DNA of 64,000 bases from Dipylidium caninum (taxonomy: Eukaryota; Platyhelminthes; Cestoda; Cyclophyllidea; Dipylidiidae): assembly GCA_017562135.1 (NCBI GenBank), contig QEYB01001025.1, forward strand, positions 1 to 64,000, given 5' to 3'. Both the position numbers and the translations under genes were made by a program. Below the pieces are notes generated by a model, which had not been told where the DNA came from, did no database searches, and saw nothing but the letters and a program-made list of their open reading frames with translations. This document shows positions 23,190 through 33,900 of this stretch, piece by piece (the first letter of the stretch is position 1; each line of letters opens with the position of its first letter).

Positions 23190-23885
23190 CCTCTGCATCA
23201 GAAACTTCGCGAAAGCAAAGCTTCATTGAAGGCAACACCTGGGAAGGAATGTCACCATAGACATTCTCTGCACAGACGGCGTGAAGTGAAACGCCTCACA
23301 GCGAATTCCCTTTCAGCGCCTCTCCCCGCCACTCTCGCCCCACTCCCCCCAACCTTAATTGCTCACAAGCCTCTGAGCTGTTTTTCGCAGCGAACCCATT
23401 GTCTCGAGTTTTCTACTCTGTGCTCAGAGTGGAGACGTAACACTCTAAATAACTAAGTCAACGGACGTAGAGTCGATTGGTGTTATGCACTGCAACTAGA
23501 TTTGATCGTGTTCGCAAGTGCTTTTCTTGGTTTTCTCGCTTCCTCCTACCAACAGCTTCACGAATCTTCTTTCTCTGTGGCGAGGATCTTGACTCTGATC
23601 CACCTGAAACACCGACCATAGCAAAACTTCTCACCCAACTGGATTCGGTGTAGCGATTGTCACCTGCTGCCTGCACCAGGTCCCTAGCTCAGCATGTCCA
23701 ACCACTGAATCAGGTGCCTCCCTCTCAGAGGTGTAGCTCACGAAACTGCTTACGGCAACTGATCCATTTCACTGCAAGCGAATCAGTCCGCTTACTTTAT
23801 CTGGGCTGCTAAGCTTCCTACCTCGAGCAATCAGTTACCAAGTAACGAGTCGCCTCAATTACCTTAGGATGACAGGACATCACAC

Positions 23886-24004
23886 GTTGTTCTCATTGTG
23901 ATTGTTGGGGTTGTTGTGGCTCATTCTTGTCTGATTCTCACGTTCACGAGAGTCAGACAAGAAGGAGTCACAATAAGCCCAACAATCACAATGAGAAGAA
24001 CAAC
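23886..24004 (+). ncRNA. Near-perfect 119-nt hairpin (candidate small-RNA precursor)
   Basis: 23,886-23,939 and 23,948-24,004 are reverse complements with an 8-base loop (ACGTTCAC). As RNA on the + strand there would be about 49 Watson-Crick pairs, three G-U pairs, two mismatches and one 3-nt bulge. The size and shape suit a Dicer substrate (microRNA or hairpin siRNA precursor). A small foldback element is the main alternative. It begins 110 bases outside the right arm of inverted repeat 1 and has no second copy that I can find. A smaller perfect hairpin (GGCACTT with AAGTGCC, 24,033-24,050) follows. Expression is unknown. Confidence 0.45.
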
Positions 24005-24086
24005 TACAACAGCCCATGATCAACCTGCTGGAGGCACTTAAAAAAGTGCCCGAAGAGCAAGCAGTGGATGACGACTACGACACCCA

Positions 24087-24566
24087 ATGACCAGCCCCAC
24101 ATTTCAATGGCACTTCCGCCCAACGCACATCTCAAACCTCATGTGCTGGCCTACACGCTGCTGCAACTGTTGCAACTCATACGATGATACTCAGTCTGTG
24201 TCGGCACACAGAGAAACTGCTCCTCGCAAAGTGAGTGACGGCCAAATTGCAATTATTTATCAACTCTCCTCTGGCCTTTACTCCTCTCCCTGTGACTTCT
24301 CGGGACGCAGACGGAAGCGGAGCAGGAGACGGAGGCAGCTACAAAACGAAGAAGATCGCCTGATGCAACAACCAAATCCCATTGTAGTTGACTCAGTAGT
24401 TCAGGGTGTTAAATTCCCACTCCCTACCCCCCCGCCCAAGAGTTACTTGAATAAGGAAATACAGCAAGTGTTTGAGTCTAATTGGCAGCATTTTTTTCCG
24501 CCTTTGCCATCTGCTTGCCACGCATGCCACTTTGGTGCCTGTCCTGAAATTTACAAGTCAGAGTAA
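24087..24566 (+). other. 159-codon open frame, unknown
   Basis: One of the longest open frames in the window, with the first ATG at 24,087. In order it has a Cys-rich start (RCCNCCNS), a basic SGRRRKRSRRRR run around residues 72-84, a Pro-rich PLPTPPPK around residue 112, and a C-x2-C near the end. The basic run could be a nuclear localisation signal if the protein exists. No family recognised, no second copy and no clear promoter. Coding status uncertain. Confidence 0.3.
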
Positions 24567-26085
24567 GGGGGATAGGAGAGTCGAACCAAATGGTTGTAGG
24601 AGAAACGGGGGCGCGAGTGGCGCTGAAAGGCAAGAGGAGAAACTGTGGTAAGGGAAGGCGGCATTGAACGACGGCAAAATTATGTCTTGCTGGAATGAAA
24701 ACCGGGTCCCCGTTTGCCCAGCTACTGACGCTTTCAGGCTTCTCCTCCCAAAATGACAAACGAAAGTGGAGGGGAGTAGCGGTTGGTAAGGAGCATGATC
24801 CAGAGCTTCCTCCGGCCTAACGTACAGTCGAGTTGGAAATGCAAGATACGGCGGAGGAAGGTGTTGGAAAAAAAAGCGAGTTAATAACTTCCACGAGACT
24901 GACAAACAGAGAAAGAACGCCTCGAATTGAGGCCGTGAGGCCAATAAAAAAGACCGTAACTAGGTGGTTCGTTAGAATTAAAGTAGCATCAAGGATAACC
25001 CTGTTAGCGGCATGTTAATCGGCATGTTACACCGACCTCATGCGCTACGTGCCACCCGCAGCAAGGGCCACTGTTGAGCAGGACTTCCTCGACTTCCAGG
25101 ATGGTGGCACCGTCACGAAGACCGTCGTGGTTATCGCGACATAATTCTGATGTTTGGCAATGTCCTTTTTCGCTTTCGAATAAATTCGTAGCAGAAAGAA
25201 ATGCGTCCGTAGTATTTTTAACTTTCCGTGTGCTAATTGGCGTGTTTCCCCACCCCGCTTTCGGAGAGTGAGAGCTCTCGGCCAAATTTGCGTTTCCTTC
25301 GTGACTTACTCTCTTGACAGGTCACCGGACGCACACTGTATGTGCTTGCGACTGGCCCACGTTTCTTAATCCACTCAGACTGACTGAGTGTGATTCCTAC
25401 ACCCGCACCACCGTTTCCTCACCTTCCATCCTTTGCTTCTATCGTCGCTCCACTTTAGCTGTTCAGCTCACTCCCAGAGAAGCTCGAAATTAGGGTGAAT
25501 TTGAGCGCTTAACAGCTTTATAGGCCTAAACCCTACCCACAAGTGCGCAATGAAATCCTTTCACTAAACTGTTATGCGCGAATATTCAACGTAATGTCAT
25601 GTGGTGCAAACTGTCCGTGGTCCGAGGAGGCTTCGAGCAAGTGGCATGCGAATTACGAATTATGGAGATGTAGTTAACGCGGTCTTGGAAATCGTTCAAC
25701 TTGCTGTGTGAGCCAGTGTTGCCCAATAAGTGGGATTCCGTTGGGTCGTGCGGGCGCTAGAACCTCTGCTATCAATTGTTTGTGTCCAACAAGAAACACC
25801 TCGCCTCTCAACAGCAACTGCAGTCAGGTGAGTTCGAGCAGAGCACACACTTGCAAATGAGGAGTCGGTCGCCAACGCGAGAGCAAGGAAAAGTCGCCGA
25901 CTGCAGGTCATCCAGTCGTGTGAGTGCTCACTAGTCATCCATGTATGATTCCATCTTACCCGGTGATTTTTATTTGCGCTCGATGTTCACTTGCTATGAG
26001 ATCGACTTTCAACTAACCACTCTGGCACCAATGAACCTCGTCACTGGCCCTCGAACGCCATTTGCCTTGGGCCCTCATTCATTGA
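24567..26085. other. No recognised feature
   Basis: Contains overlapping open frames. One at 25,004-25,285 minus (93 codons, SEKGHCQTSELCRDNHDGLRD) looks most protein-like, but a + frame overlaps it at 25,074-25,271. No repeats shared with the rest of the window were found. Confidence 0.35.
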
Positions 26086-26089
26086 TTGT

Positions 26090-26590
26090 TCACGGTGGAG
26101 GTCAGAACGGGGCTGCTGGTCGAATGAATGCGGCTATCGTGCGTGCATGTAGCTTTTTTTACCTATCTATTCACCACCCACCAACGTGGCTCAACTTCTT
26201 TCCACTCTGTATCTCAATAGCATACTCATTTTTTCACACGCTACTCTGGAAGTAGTGGGGGCGAGAGTGCCCACGGAAGAGGAGAATGAATGCCATCGCA
26301 GCAATGCGACTCTCATGGAACTCTCATGGAACGTAGAGTTCATTTGTCGACTGTGACGTCGACGTCATAAGTAAAAAAAGCGACGTGGAAATGCTCCACG
26401 TCCTCTGAAAATCCTCTGCAGAGCGCAATTGCCTCTATCGGAAGCCACGCGTTCAGTCGACATCAGCAGGTCCTGTCATGACGCCTACTTCCACTGACGA
26501 GGCATGCCCTCCTTTGCTTCCTGTTCCATGGCTCAAGCAGGCGAAACACTTTGCTCCCCATTTTCTGCACTGCCAAATCATCTGCGCCCC
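26090..26590 (+). repeat. Family F repeat, copy 1
   Basis: Inverted match to 36,290-36,830. Shared + strand words are ACGTGGCTCAACTTCTT near 26,185, CACGCGTTCAG near 26,446, CCTGTCATGACGCCTACTTCC near 26,472 and TTTCTGCACTGCCA near 26,558. Peptides correspond: TWLNFFPLCISIAY here and TWLNFLPHRISIAY on the minus strand at 36.7 kb; MAQAGETLCSPFSALPNHLR here and LAQAAEILFSSLSALPRHLR there. A third, shorter match to 26,300-26,440 lies at 35,650-35,780. No domain recognised. Confidence 0.6.
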
Positions 26591-26999
26591 TGCTTCCTCA
26601 ACAGACAGGGAATATTCAGCGTCGATACACGCATTCCAAGCCAGTGGAGCCGTAAAGGTGTGAGTTGTTCGATCTGCTACGCGTCCTCTCCGACTATTAT
26701 CTACTCGCACACCTTTTACTATTCGTTATACACATCCTCACCGCCCAACAAAGATGTCACGTAAAACTTAGGAAGCAATTTTGCTTCCTTCTTTGTGGAA
26801 CAAAATTACTGTGTTGGAAGAATGGTCAAAGGCCTGGAGCAATGCTTTACCAACACAAACTGACTTAGTTGTCTCTCACTTGCTCGCTATGATTTGACAA
26901 CTCTCGAACTGATGAGCTTCGACGACAAAGGTTACAAGTCTACTCAGTAAACTATTTAATCTCCCTTTCAACGAACTCTGCGCCACAGTCCACGCATTA

Positions 27000-27762
27000 T
27001 TAACTGTCACGCACAGAGGTGATGAAGATTTATGGTGAGAAAAAACATTTTTGGCAAATAGGAAGTATCGAGAATAGGCAATAAAACACTCACAAAGTAA
27101 AACACTGTCCCCGAAGGGTACGAATATAACTTGTGACTCCTGGCTATGCCTGCCTGTTTGGCTGGGGCAGGAAAGGTGGTAGTCAGCAATGTTTCAACGA
27201 AAGCCTGAAGTTGAACATTATGGCGTAGAGCGGCCTCCATCGGAAGGACTATATTCACGGCCGCAAATAAGTCTATCAACTTATTTCTCGTGTCAGTATT
27301 TGTAGCATTCATGTCCATCCCACCTTGCTAAATGTTCCTCGGGTGATGTTCAAAGAGCAGAAAATGCACACTTTGAGTGGGAGGGAAAATTTCCTCGCCA
27401 CCAATTCTGTGGCATGCAAACGATAATTTAAATAAATCAGCTTTGCTGGCTGAAAGATCGTGAGACCAGTAGTAGAAAAGAAGGCAAGAATTTTGACTTG
27501 ACTGGAAATACCCTCACTAAAGCTCGCTTGACGTTGACAATAACGCATGCGAAACGGTCATCCATGCAGTTACATGGATTAAGATAACCTTTCCTTATGA
27601 AATAACATTTTACCCCAACACTTCATTTGTGCAGTGTTTCAGACAGTTGGCGAAGAAGGGACAAGTGAAAAATCAACATTCTTCAACACTTGATGCGTTT
27701 GACCGAGGAATTATTGATTGGCGTCTTTATAAGTATTCTTCCGTCGACCTTCAACGGAAGAG
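27000..27762 (+). repeat. Family A repeat, inverted partial copy
   Basis: Inverted relative to 2,870-3,370 and 34,680-35,110. The + strand around 27,530-27,760 has the longest clean reading of this block: CETVIHAVTW, then FVQCFRQLAKKG, then IIDWRLYKYSS. The last piece is the start of the peptide at 7,656-7,979 (IYDWRLSGIFQKYSS). Stops interrupt it further upstream. The copy is cut off at about 27,762 where element C begins. Confidence 0.6.
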
Positions 27763-27984
27763 TAGCAGTTGACAGATGACGGTGTGTTGAACGACGATAT
27801 TGTCAGTGCCTACTCGAGTGTATCGTCGTTCGAGCAATTTTGCGTCGCCCGATAAGGATGTCGCCATTCTATGACATCCTCTGGATAGCGACACGAAAGT
27901 AGATGGTTAGCAGTCACATGTGAACGGAAGCGTCAACGAGAGTTCGTTGCTGCAAAGCACACATTACCACACGCATTTTCATAC

Positions 27985-28656
27985 GTCTGATTTTAATTTA
28001 GGTCAAAGTGAAGTGAAGTGGAAGGTGAAATTCAGAGGAGGCTTTAAAACTGCAGGGGAGATTTAAAGGGAAGAAGTAGCAGAAGTGGAGAAGCGAGGCA
28101 ATAACTAGGGATGTGAGAGAAGTCGTTAAATTTCGCATTACGTAGAGAGGAAGCAGGGCCGAAGACACAATTGTTTCACCCTAGCCATCAACTTTCCTCT
28201 CCGTCGAGGTTAGAGGACGCCACTTACACATGACATCAATCCCACTCGACGACCTAACAGACTAGTGTGGACGAGTATGAGTGCGTATTTGCCAATTTTC
28301 CTTATTCGGTAGTGAAATTCTGATTTGGTGGGTGAGGAAGAGATCTCGCAGGAAAAGTAGAGGCAGTTAAGTCGACATAATTTTCACCATAATGGCTTTC
28401 TTTTTTGTCTTAAAGAAAAAGCTTACGTTTCTTCAGACATTTCTTTTCTGTTTAACTCCTATTTTTGTGCTCAGAAGTTCTGAGCGGTCAGTTGAAACCG
28501 TTTGAATGTGATGCAGACCGCCCCTCGGTCATTTGATTACTCCTTGGAATTGAGGTTGTTTCCGTTGGGAGACGGGCCTACAGCAGAATATATCGTCAAT
28601 GGCGAGGGAATTGGTCAGCAATTAGCCAGAAACATCCTCTCCAATCGCAAAACCAG
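27985..28656 (+). repeat. Tandem unit 1 of element C
   Basis: Runs from TCTGATTTTAATTTA to AAACCAG and is followed directly by unit 2. It is about 672 bases. It lacks about 52 bases that unit 2 has at 28,860-28,911 (between CTAG and CCATCAAC). Copy 2 of the element has those bases, so unit 1 carries a deletion. Confidence 0.8.
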
Positions 28657-29383
28657 TCTGATTTTAATTTACGTCAAGGGTGAAGTGAAGTGGAGGGGCC
28701 AAATTCAAACGAGGCTTTTACAAACTGCGGGGGAAATTCAAAGGGAAGAAGCAACAGTAGCGGAGAAGCGAGGCGGTAACTAGGAGTGAGATAGAAGTCG
28801 TTGAATTTCGCATTACGTAGAGAGGAATCAGAGCCAAAGACGCAATAGTTCCACTCTAGCGACATATGTTGTGTGCGATCAAAGCATAGTCCGCCCAAAC
28901 ACAGTTGAATGCCATCAACCTCCTTCCCTAAAGAGGTTAGAGGACGCCACCTACACATGACATCAGCCCTACTCGACGATTTCACAGGCGAGTGTGGACG
29001 AGTATGAGTGCGTATTTGCCAATTTTCCTCATTTGGTAGTGAAATTCTGATTTGGTGAGTGAGGAAGAGATCTCGCAGGAAAAGTGGAGGCAGTTAAGTC
29101 GACATAATTTTCACCATATTGGCTTTCTTTTTGTCTTAAAGAAAAGCTTACGTTTCTTCAGACATTTCTTTTCTGTTTAACTCCTATTTTGTGCTCAGAA
29201 GTTCTGAAGCGGTCAGTTGAAACCGTTTTGAATGTGATGCAGACCGCCCCTCGGTCATTTGATTACTCCTTGGAATTGAGGTTGTTTCCGTTGGGAGACG
29301 GGCCTACAGCAGAATATATCGTCAGTGGCGAGGGAATTGGTCAGCAATTAGCCAGAAACATCCTCTCCAATTGCAAAACCAGT
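28657..29383 (+). repeat. Tandem unit 2 of element C
   Basis: Repeats unit 1 from TCTGATTTTAATTTA through AAACCAG over about 727 bases with few differences, and retains the 52-base segment. It continues into the unique right part of the element (29,384-29,638). Confidence 0.8.
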
Positions 29384-29638
29384 CCCCTCGTCCCCTCCCT
29401 CCAACCGATTTTTATAGCCCCACTGTGAGTGTAGTTCACTGTAACTCGTCTTCCGACCAACTGCAAGTCATCCACTCGCTGAATACGCCTCGAACGTCCC
29501 ACCGAAGTTCACGCGGTGACCTGTCAGCCGATAAGAGACTGGAAGTGTCTTTTCCTGCGTCCTCCACATACTCTGCATTCCAAACACCGCTTTGAATGCC
29601 CTTCATTCTGACACATTTGCCGAGTTGACGTATCTGAG

Positions 29639-30055
29639 TTCAACGGAGTTTCAATCGAGATGACGTCAATTGAGAATGAAACTCATCAACCGATATCCAG
29701 TCAGAATTGACCAGTGATCTCGTGAGGGACCAGACTGTTGACAGCTGACGATTGGTCTTAACTTTCTGTATAATCAAGTGCCGCTCCCTGTACAGCCTGA
29801 GCTGCGACGTTTTGGTCCATTTAAGGCTTTATCACGCGTCCTCCGTCAGTTCAGTTAAGTGGGCGCTTAAAGTGGCACTTATCAATTCGCGGATATGCCA
29901 GCTGAATGGGAGTCGCTGTCTGTGCAGCCTCTACTTCACTTTCACTGCCTCGACGCATCAGTGGCCATTTTTCTCTGCATTAGACATGTCGGAAAGCATG
30001 GCTTCATGGAGGACCACAACCGGGAAGGAAATTGGTGACCGACTTTCAGTGCCAA
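29639..30055 (+). repeat. Family A fragment (a2 block)
   Basis: Parallels 22,780-23,235 in direct orientation: ATCCAGTCAGAATTGACCAGTGA near 29,697 in pieces, GAGCTGCGACG near 29,808, CATTTAAGGCTTTATCACGCG near 29,838, AAGTGGCACTTATCA near 29,871 and CATGGAGGACCACAACCGGGAAGGAA near 30,003 in pieces. No long frame. It directly abuts element C on its left and R3 on its right. Confidence 0.55.
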
Positions 30056-30500
30056 AAGAGACGTGATGTAGGATACTCATCAGTGAGTGTTGGGTGGTCA
30101 AGCTTCCCCCTCTGGCGAAGAGAAGCTGAAGTGTTAGTCTGCCAAGTGCTTACATCACGGCATGTGCCACCCTCCTTCCTTCACTTCAATTTTTTAAATG
30201 GTATCGCATCAGCCCCGCCCCCACGTCGTCGTCAGGAATCCGTCATGCCTCACACGAGTGAGTCGCACTACATTAGTAGAAACAATAGTGTCACAGTCCG
30301 TTCTCTCTGCACAGCGTCGTTATCGTGCAGGTTTTGCTTCACCAGAGTCAGACAGCCCACTTCGCGTGGAGAGAGAGTGCAATCAATGGTCGCTCTCCCT
30401 TCTTATGAGTCGGACGTGAAATAGCGGTTGCGGTGAGATGTGGAGTATTTTTGACACCAACTCCTGGCCTCCGACTGCCTCTCTGCAACCACTCAAACCG
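30056..30500 (+). repeat. Family R3 repeat, copy 4
   Basis: Inverted relative to 3,340-3,900; direct relative to 16,885-17,105 in its right half. The + strand is open at 30,032-30,424 for 130 codons, containing WRREAEVLVCQ and GIASAPPPRR. In copy 1 the corresponding minus frame has WRREGPVLVCQ and GIASAPPPCR. This is the longest open version of the family and the best place to look for a domain, although I recognise none. Confidence 0.6.
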
Positions 30501-30559
30501 TGAGCAAAGGAATTTCGGGGTAGAAGTGTTCGTTTGTTAAAGCCGATAGTTGCTCCAAT

Positions 30560-30930
30560 TTAGAATTTAGTTGATAGTCCGTGTTTTTCATCGTTTTGTC
30601 TGAGACGGCGATTGCTCTCTGTGGATGTGCGTACGTACCGTCGGTGACGAACTATGACAATGAACTGGAATTGTCGGCGTTTAAGGGGTCGCTGGTATTC
30701 GATGGATGGTGGTGAGAGGTCGGACGCCCAATAGCCCAATAGAAAGCCACCTTCAGAATGACAACGCACAAAGCGCGTGACTTGGGTTAGAGTGCGGTTC
30801 GAAGTTGGGGAAGAGCCGAGGGTAGTTAATTGGGGAGTGAAAACTCCTTCGTTTTGTTTTTCCGATTGATATTTTTCTCGAGTTTGAAGACGCTGACGAG
30901 GAGCCTTTGAACACACGCAAATTTGATCGT
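30560..30930 (-). repeat. Family B block gamma, copy 2
   Basis: Inverted match to 4,580-4,860 and, for its first half, to 42,070-42,250. The minus strand is open for 118 codons (30,560-30,916). In order it reads CSKAPRQRLQ, GVFTPQLTTLG, TLTQVTRF, WASDLSPPSIEYQRPLKRR and a basic RHRRYVR. Copy 1 has RRRRYVR and the 42 kb copy has VFTHQPTTFG and PLTRVTP at matching places. Differences are often conservative. It may be an exon-like remnant; unidentified. Confidence 0.5.
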
Positions 30931-30995
30931 ATTCCGCTTAGTCTACGTCCTTACGGCACTAATCCCGATACTACGTCACCCTCACGCTATCCTGC

Positions 30996-31376
30996 GTGAC
31001 GAATCTGGTTGAGGTGACGGCCATTCATTCATTGAATAGAGAGCGCGCAGGAACTTCCTTCACACTCTCTGACGGACTGGGCACTCGACAGGCACCCGTA
31101 AGGGCTCGCAGTGTGGTTATCTCAAACATTTGCATAATGGCGATGAAGCTAATACAAGGAAAATTCGTGTTGCAGTTCAGTGACTGCTGCACACATCCAC
31201 ATAGAGACATGGCAGCCCCCGACAAATGGATGGGAAGCGCGTACGATCTAATGCTTGCTGAATTGGAACAAATTTCACATATGACAAACGACCACTTCTG
31301 TCCAGGCATTCCTCTGTCCCACGATGTAGACATTGATTACCGCAACTCGTCTTTATCGTTCTTCGATCAACTCTGA
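30996..31376 (+). other. 126-codon open frame, unknown
   Basis: The first half is nondescript. The second half (AYDLMLAELEQISHMTNDHFCPGIPL, read in pieces) has ordinary protein composition with a predicted helix and ends SLSFFDQL. It overlaps the start of the family B beta frame. No second copy of the second half was found. A protein-like frame that I cannot name. Confidence 0.3.
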
Positions 31377-32330
31377 GGCAACGTACAGCTCAAACCTCGC
31401 CTCTGCAGCCAAGTACGACGACGAGGAGGAGGAAATTGGCACGATAACTGAGAGCGACTTACGCGATGTAGTAGTATACCTTGAAATACTTCTTCAGAAT
31501 CTTCTGAATACAGCACTTGATGCTTCTACTCTTGCATGCAAAAAGAGTTGCCTCGCAACTGTTTTGATTTGCCTCTATGTCGACGGCGCAAATCTTGTCG
31601 ACTTCACAAGGCGAATTTTGACGCTCTGAAGAAGAGCATCAACATGTAATGTCGTCTCATTGCAAGGAGACGAGCAGGTGAGACGGTGCATTATGGGAGG
31701 AGACGTAGTTTCATGTCTTAACATCTCCCACTTAGGCACACACTCGCGATCCAGCAGTTGCCTTGGCCAGCTAAAGTGAACCTTCCCATGCGAAGAATTC
31801 ACCCCCTGTTTCCCCTCCTACTTCGGATTCTCCCCTGCCTTCAACTCCTGCCCCACATTTTTCCTCTTTCTCTCTTCACGCTTTTTATCTGTAGCACCAA
31901 GTAATACGTAATCACACATTATCAGAAGAAATGTGTTTACGTGGCGTGCATGGGTGCGTAAAGCATTGCGATGAGGTGGTTGCGTGGTCGAAACGATGAG
32001 GGAGGAAAATAATTCCATGAAAATGATGGGCCTTACGAGGTGGACCAGCTGTGCTGGCAATATCTGGGCTCGCAGAATGTAAACTCCCATGATGGCCTGA
32101 GGAAGGGTAGAGTGGAAGGGTCGGCAACGAGGTGTTCAGTGGCCTAAGACTGACTTCGCCGTGTTTGACGCATCCCACCACGGCTGTCGTGGCATGAGAG
32201 CCTCCCTGTCAAAGGGTTCTACCACAGCCATAGGAGCACATCCAATAACCCGATTTCCCCCGCTAGAGTTCGCACGTGTGTCTGTGTGCTGTGCTGTGAA
32301 AGCACTCACGCAGGGTCGTCGCATTATTGT
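31333..32330 (-). repeat. Family B blocks beta, alpha and extension, copy 2
   Basis: Block beta (31,333-31,700) is open on + for 98 codons with an acidic DDEEEEIGTITESDLRD segment and a hydrophobic, Leu-rich second half. Block alpha (31,730-31,990) is open on minus with NTFLLIMCDYVLLGATDKK. An extension (32,080-32,330, minus) with GGNRVIGCAPMAVVEPF matches GSGNRVVGYAPVSVVDPV on the + strand at 44,395-44,450. The order matches copy 1 inverted. The coding-like strand alternates between blocks, as in copy 1. Confidence 0.6.
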
Positions 32331-32639
32331 TTAATCCTGGTGTTCCTTTTTTTCCGCCAGCCTGCAGTGTTTCCATGAGGTGCACCACAACAAAAGTACT
32401 CATCTGTCTGCTCAATTTGTCGGGGAGATATTTATCGGTCTATCGCGGGATGAAACGGTAGCTGCACGCCCTGAAGACCATTGCTGCATCACTCTGCGGC
32501 AAACAAGATGTTGACCCTGCTTGAAATGTAGTTAGTAGTCACATTTTTGTGCTTTGAATCATTGAATAAGCAACGGGTTCAGCAGAGCTTTGTAAAATGA
32601 GAGGAAATGTAAAGACACCCAACTTGCAGAAATTGCTCC

Positions 32640-33255
32640 TCGGTAAAGATGCAGGCATCTTACGCATAATTTCTTGCTCTCTCTCACTCTATCCATCTCT
32701 CTGTCCTCCGCTCCACTCCTCTCCTCTCCTCTTGCAGCAGCGTGGACGAAAACAGCAGTCAGAGGCGACTCGGAAACCGCTTAGATCGAGAGCCAATTAA
32801 ATAGAAAGTGAAAGTGAGTGAATGGGGATTGTGATGAAAATGAAACGACTTCTTGCCTCACTCAGAAGAAAATCCTTCGCATCTACCAAGGAAGGTCTTC
32901 TTGAAAGTCTATCACATTTATTCGTCAAAATAGACCACTCAGGAAGGTGAGCATGAAGAGCAAGTAATGCGGCTCTTGTAAGGTCCCATTCAGTCATACT
33001 CACATGGAGTCTGGCTCCGCAGCTGTCTCCGCAATATCCAGTCACGCCAAGTGACACACACGTTTCGGACATCGTCTAACCTGGCATCGCTCACACTGAT
33101 GACAAATTTGCCTTTCTTCAATTCGGAGGCCACTTTTTTGTCCGTAGTTAAATGCTTCTCAGGCGGTTGTTCATTTCCATCCGTGAACAGACATAGAGAG
33201 ATTTTGCCGACACCGATGGCGACACAAGAATGACCACAAGTCCTCTCAGTCGATA
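32640..33255 (-). repeat. Family D repeat, copy 2
   Basis: Inverted partner of 175-760 and the better preserved one. Minus frame 33,259-32,990 reads TCGHSCVAIGVGKISLCLF, then a Lys/Asp-rich segment (TTDKKVASELKKGKF), then SVSDARLDDVRNV. A second minus frame (33,072-32,797) continues with VTGYCGDSCGARL, TEWDLTRAALLALHAHLPEW and TNKCDRL. Joining the two needs one frame change near 33,060. It looks like a decayed coding sequence of about 150 residues with several Cys; family unknown. Confidence 0.5.
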
Positions 33256-33259
33256 TCAA

Positions 33260-33900
33260 AATGGGAACAAACGAGTTAATTTTAATTAAAAAATGAGAAA
33301 ATGGACATGCCTAGTGTTGTATTGTTTGTAAGTGTCAAACAATTGCGTAAAGTATTTGTCATGCAACGAATTGCACTAACTCTAAGAGATTAGGAATGTG
33401 AAAAACGAAATAAAGTGAAAGAAATGATTGAAATTGGAAATTTGAATAGGAAAGAGGAAGGTAACACATGAATCCATGAAAAAGGGAGACAAGTAGCAAG
33501 AAAGAGATTAACATAAGATTAGAGGAAAAACAGATAAGAATAAATATGTGGCGAAAAGAGGAAATTATTTCAAGCATATGAGAGACATCGCAATAGCATC
33601 AGTAAATATCCTATGGGCGGGTTACGTAAAAACTACTTGAAGAAAAAAGATAACTTGACCAAAATGTGGGATAAAGACCCTATCAGGGACCGAATGACGA
33701 CGAAAACGCAGTCGTTTGACTCGCCGATCAATCATGTCCACTCACTGTGTTGTAAGTAGGGTGTGAATACGGATGCTTCTTCGTGTAATCCCGAGCGCAG
33801 TTTGCCTGTTCAGAGGCGGGGTTAACGACTCCTTTTTGATAGTAAGCAGCGACATATTAAACGTTGGTGACTAGCAAACCGTGACTACCATGAAACAACT
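33260..33900. other. A-rich stretch without features
   Basis: This stretch is strongly A-rich and purine-rich on the + strand (33,280-33,600), with many GAAAAAG-like words and no long + frame. Nothing else recognised. Confidence 0.5.

Larger units (their letters stand above)
18905..23776 (-). repeat. Long inverted repeat 1, right arm
   Basis: Reverse complement of 5,851-10,145. It is longer than the left arm because it keeps a 645-base family A segment (22,543-23,189) and has about 190 extra bases at 19,068-19,258. It lacks about 70 bases that the left arm has at 7,293-7,362. The lost 70 bases are bounded by GTTTT in the left arm, so this is a deletion at short direct repeats in the right arm; copy 1 of family A supports the left arm state. 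The strand giving coding-like family A peptides is + here (21,107-21,430 and 23,226-23,456). Confidence 0.9.
27763..29638 (+). mobile_element. Element C, copy 1 (with internal tandem duplication)
   Basis: Shares both ends with 53,609-54,820. The left end is CAGTTG then CAGATGACGGTGTGTTGAACG, and the right end is GCCGAGTTGACGTATCTGA. A third partial copy is inverted at 57,510-57,726. Copy 2 is about 1,212 bases. Copy 1 is about 670 longer because its middle is duplicated in tandem. The two sharp shared ends inside unrelated flanks suggest an inserted element, and copy 1 lies between two family A fragments. I see no terminal inverted repeat, no clear target duplication and no enzyme, so it would be non-autonomous. 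A 93-codon + frame spans the duplication junction (28,502-28,783) and is probably incidental. Confidence 0.6.

Noticed and set aside
27763..29640. LTR retrotransposon, reading the two tandem units as long terminal repeats
   Set aside because: The units are directly adjacent with nothing between them, lie inside a larger element, and do not start TG or end CA. A solo-LTR pair with no internal region is not a better explanation than tandem duplication.
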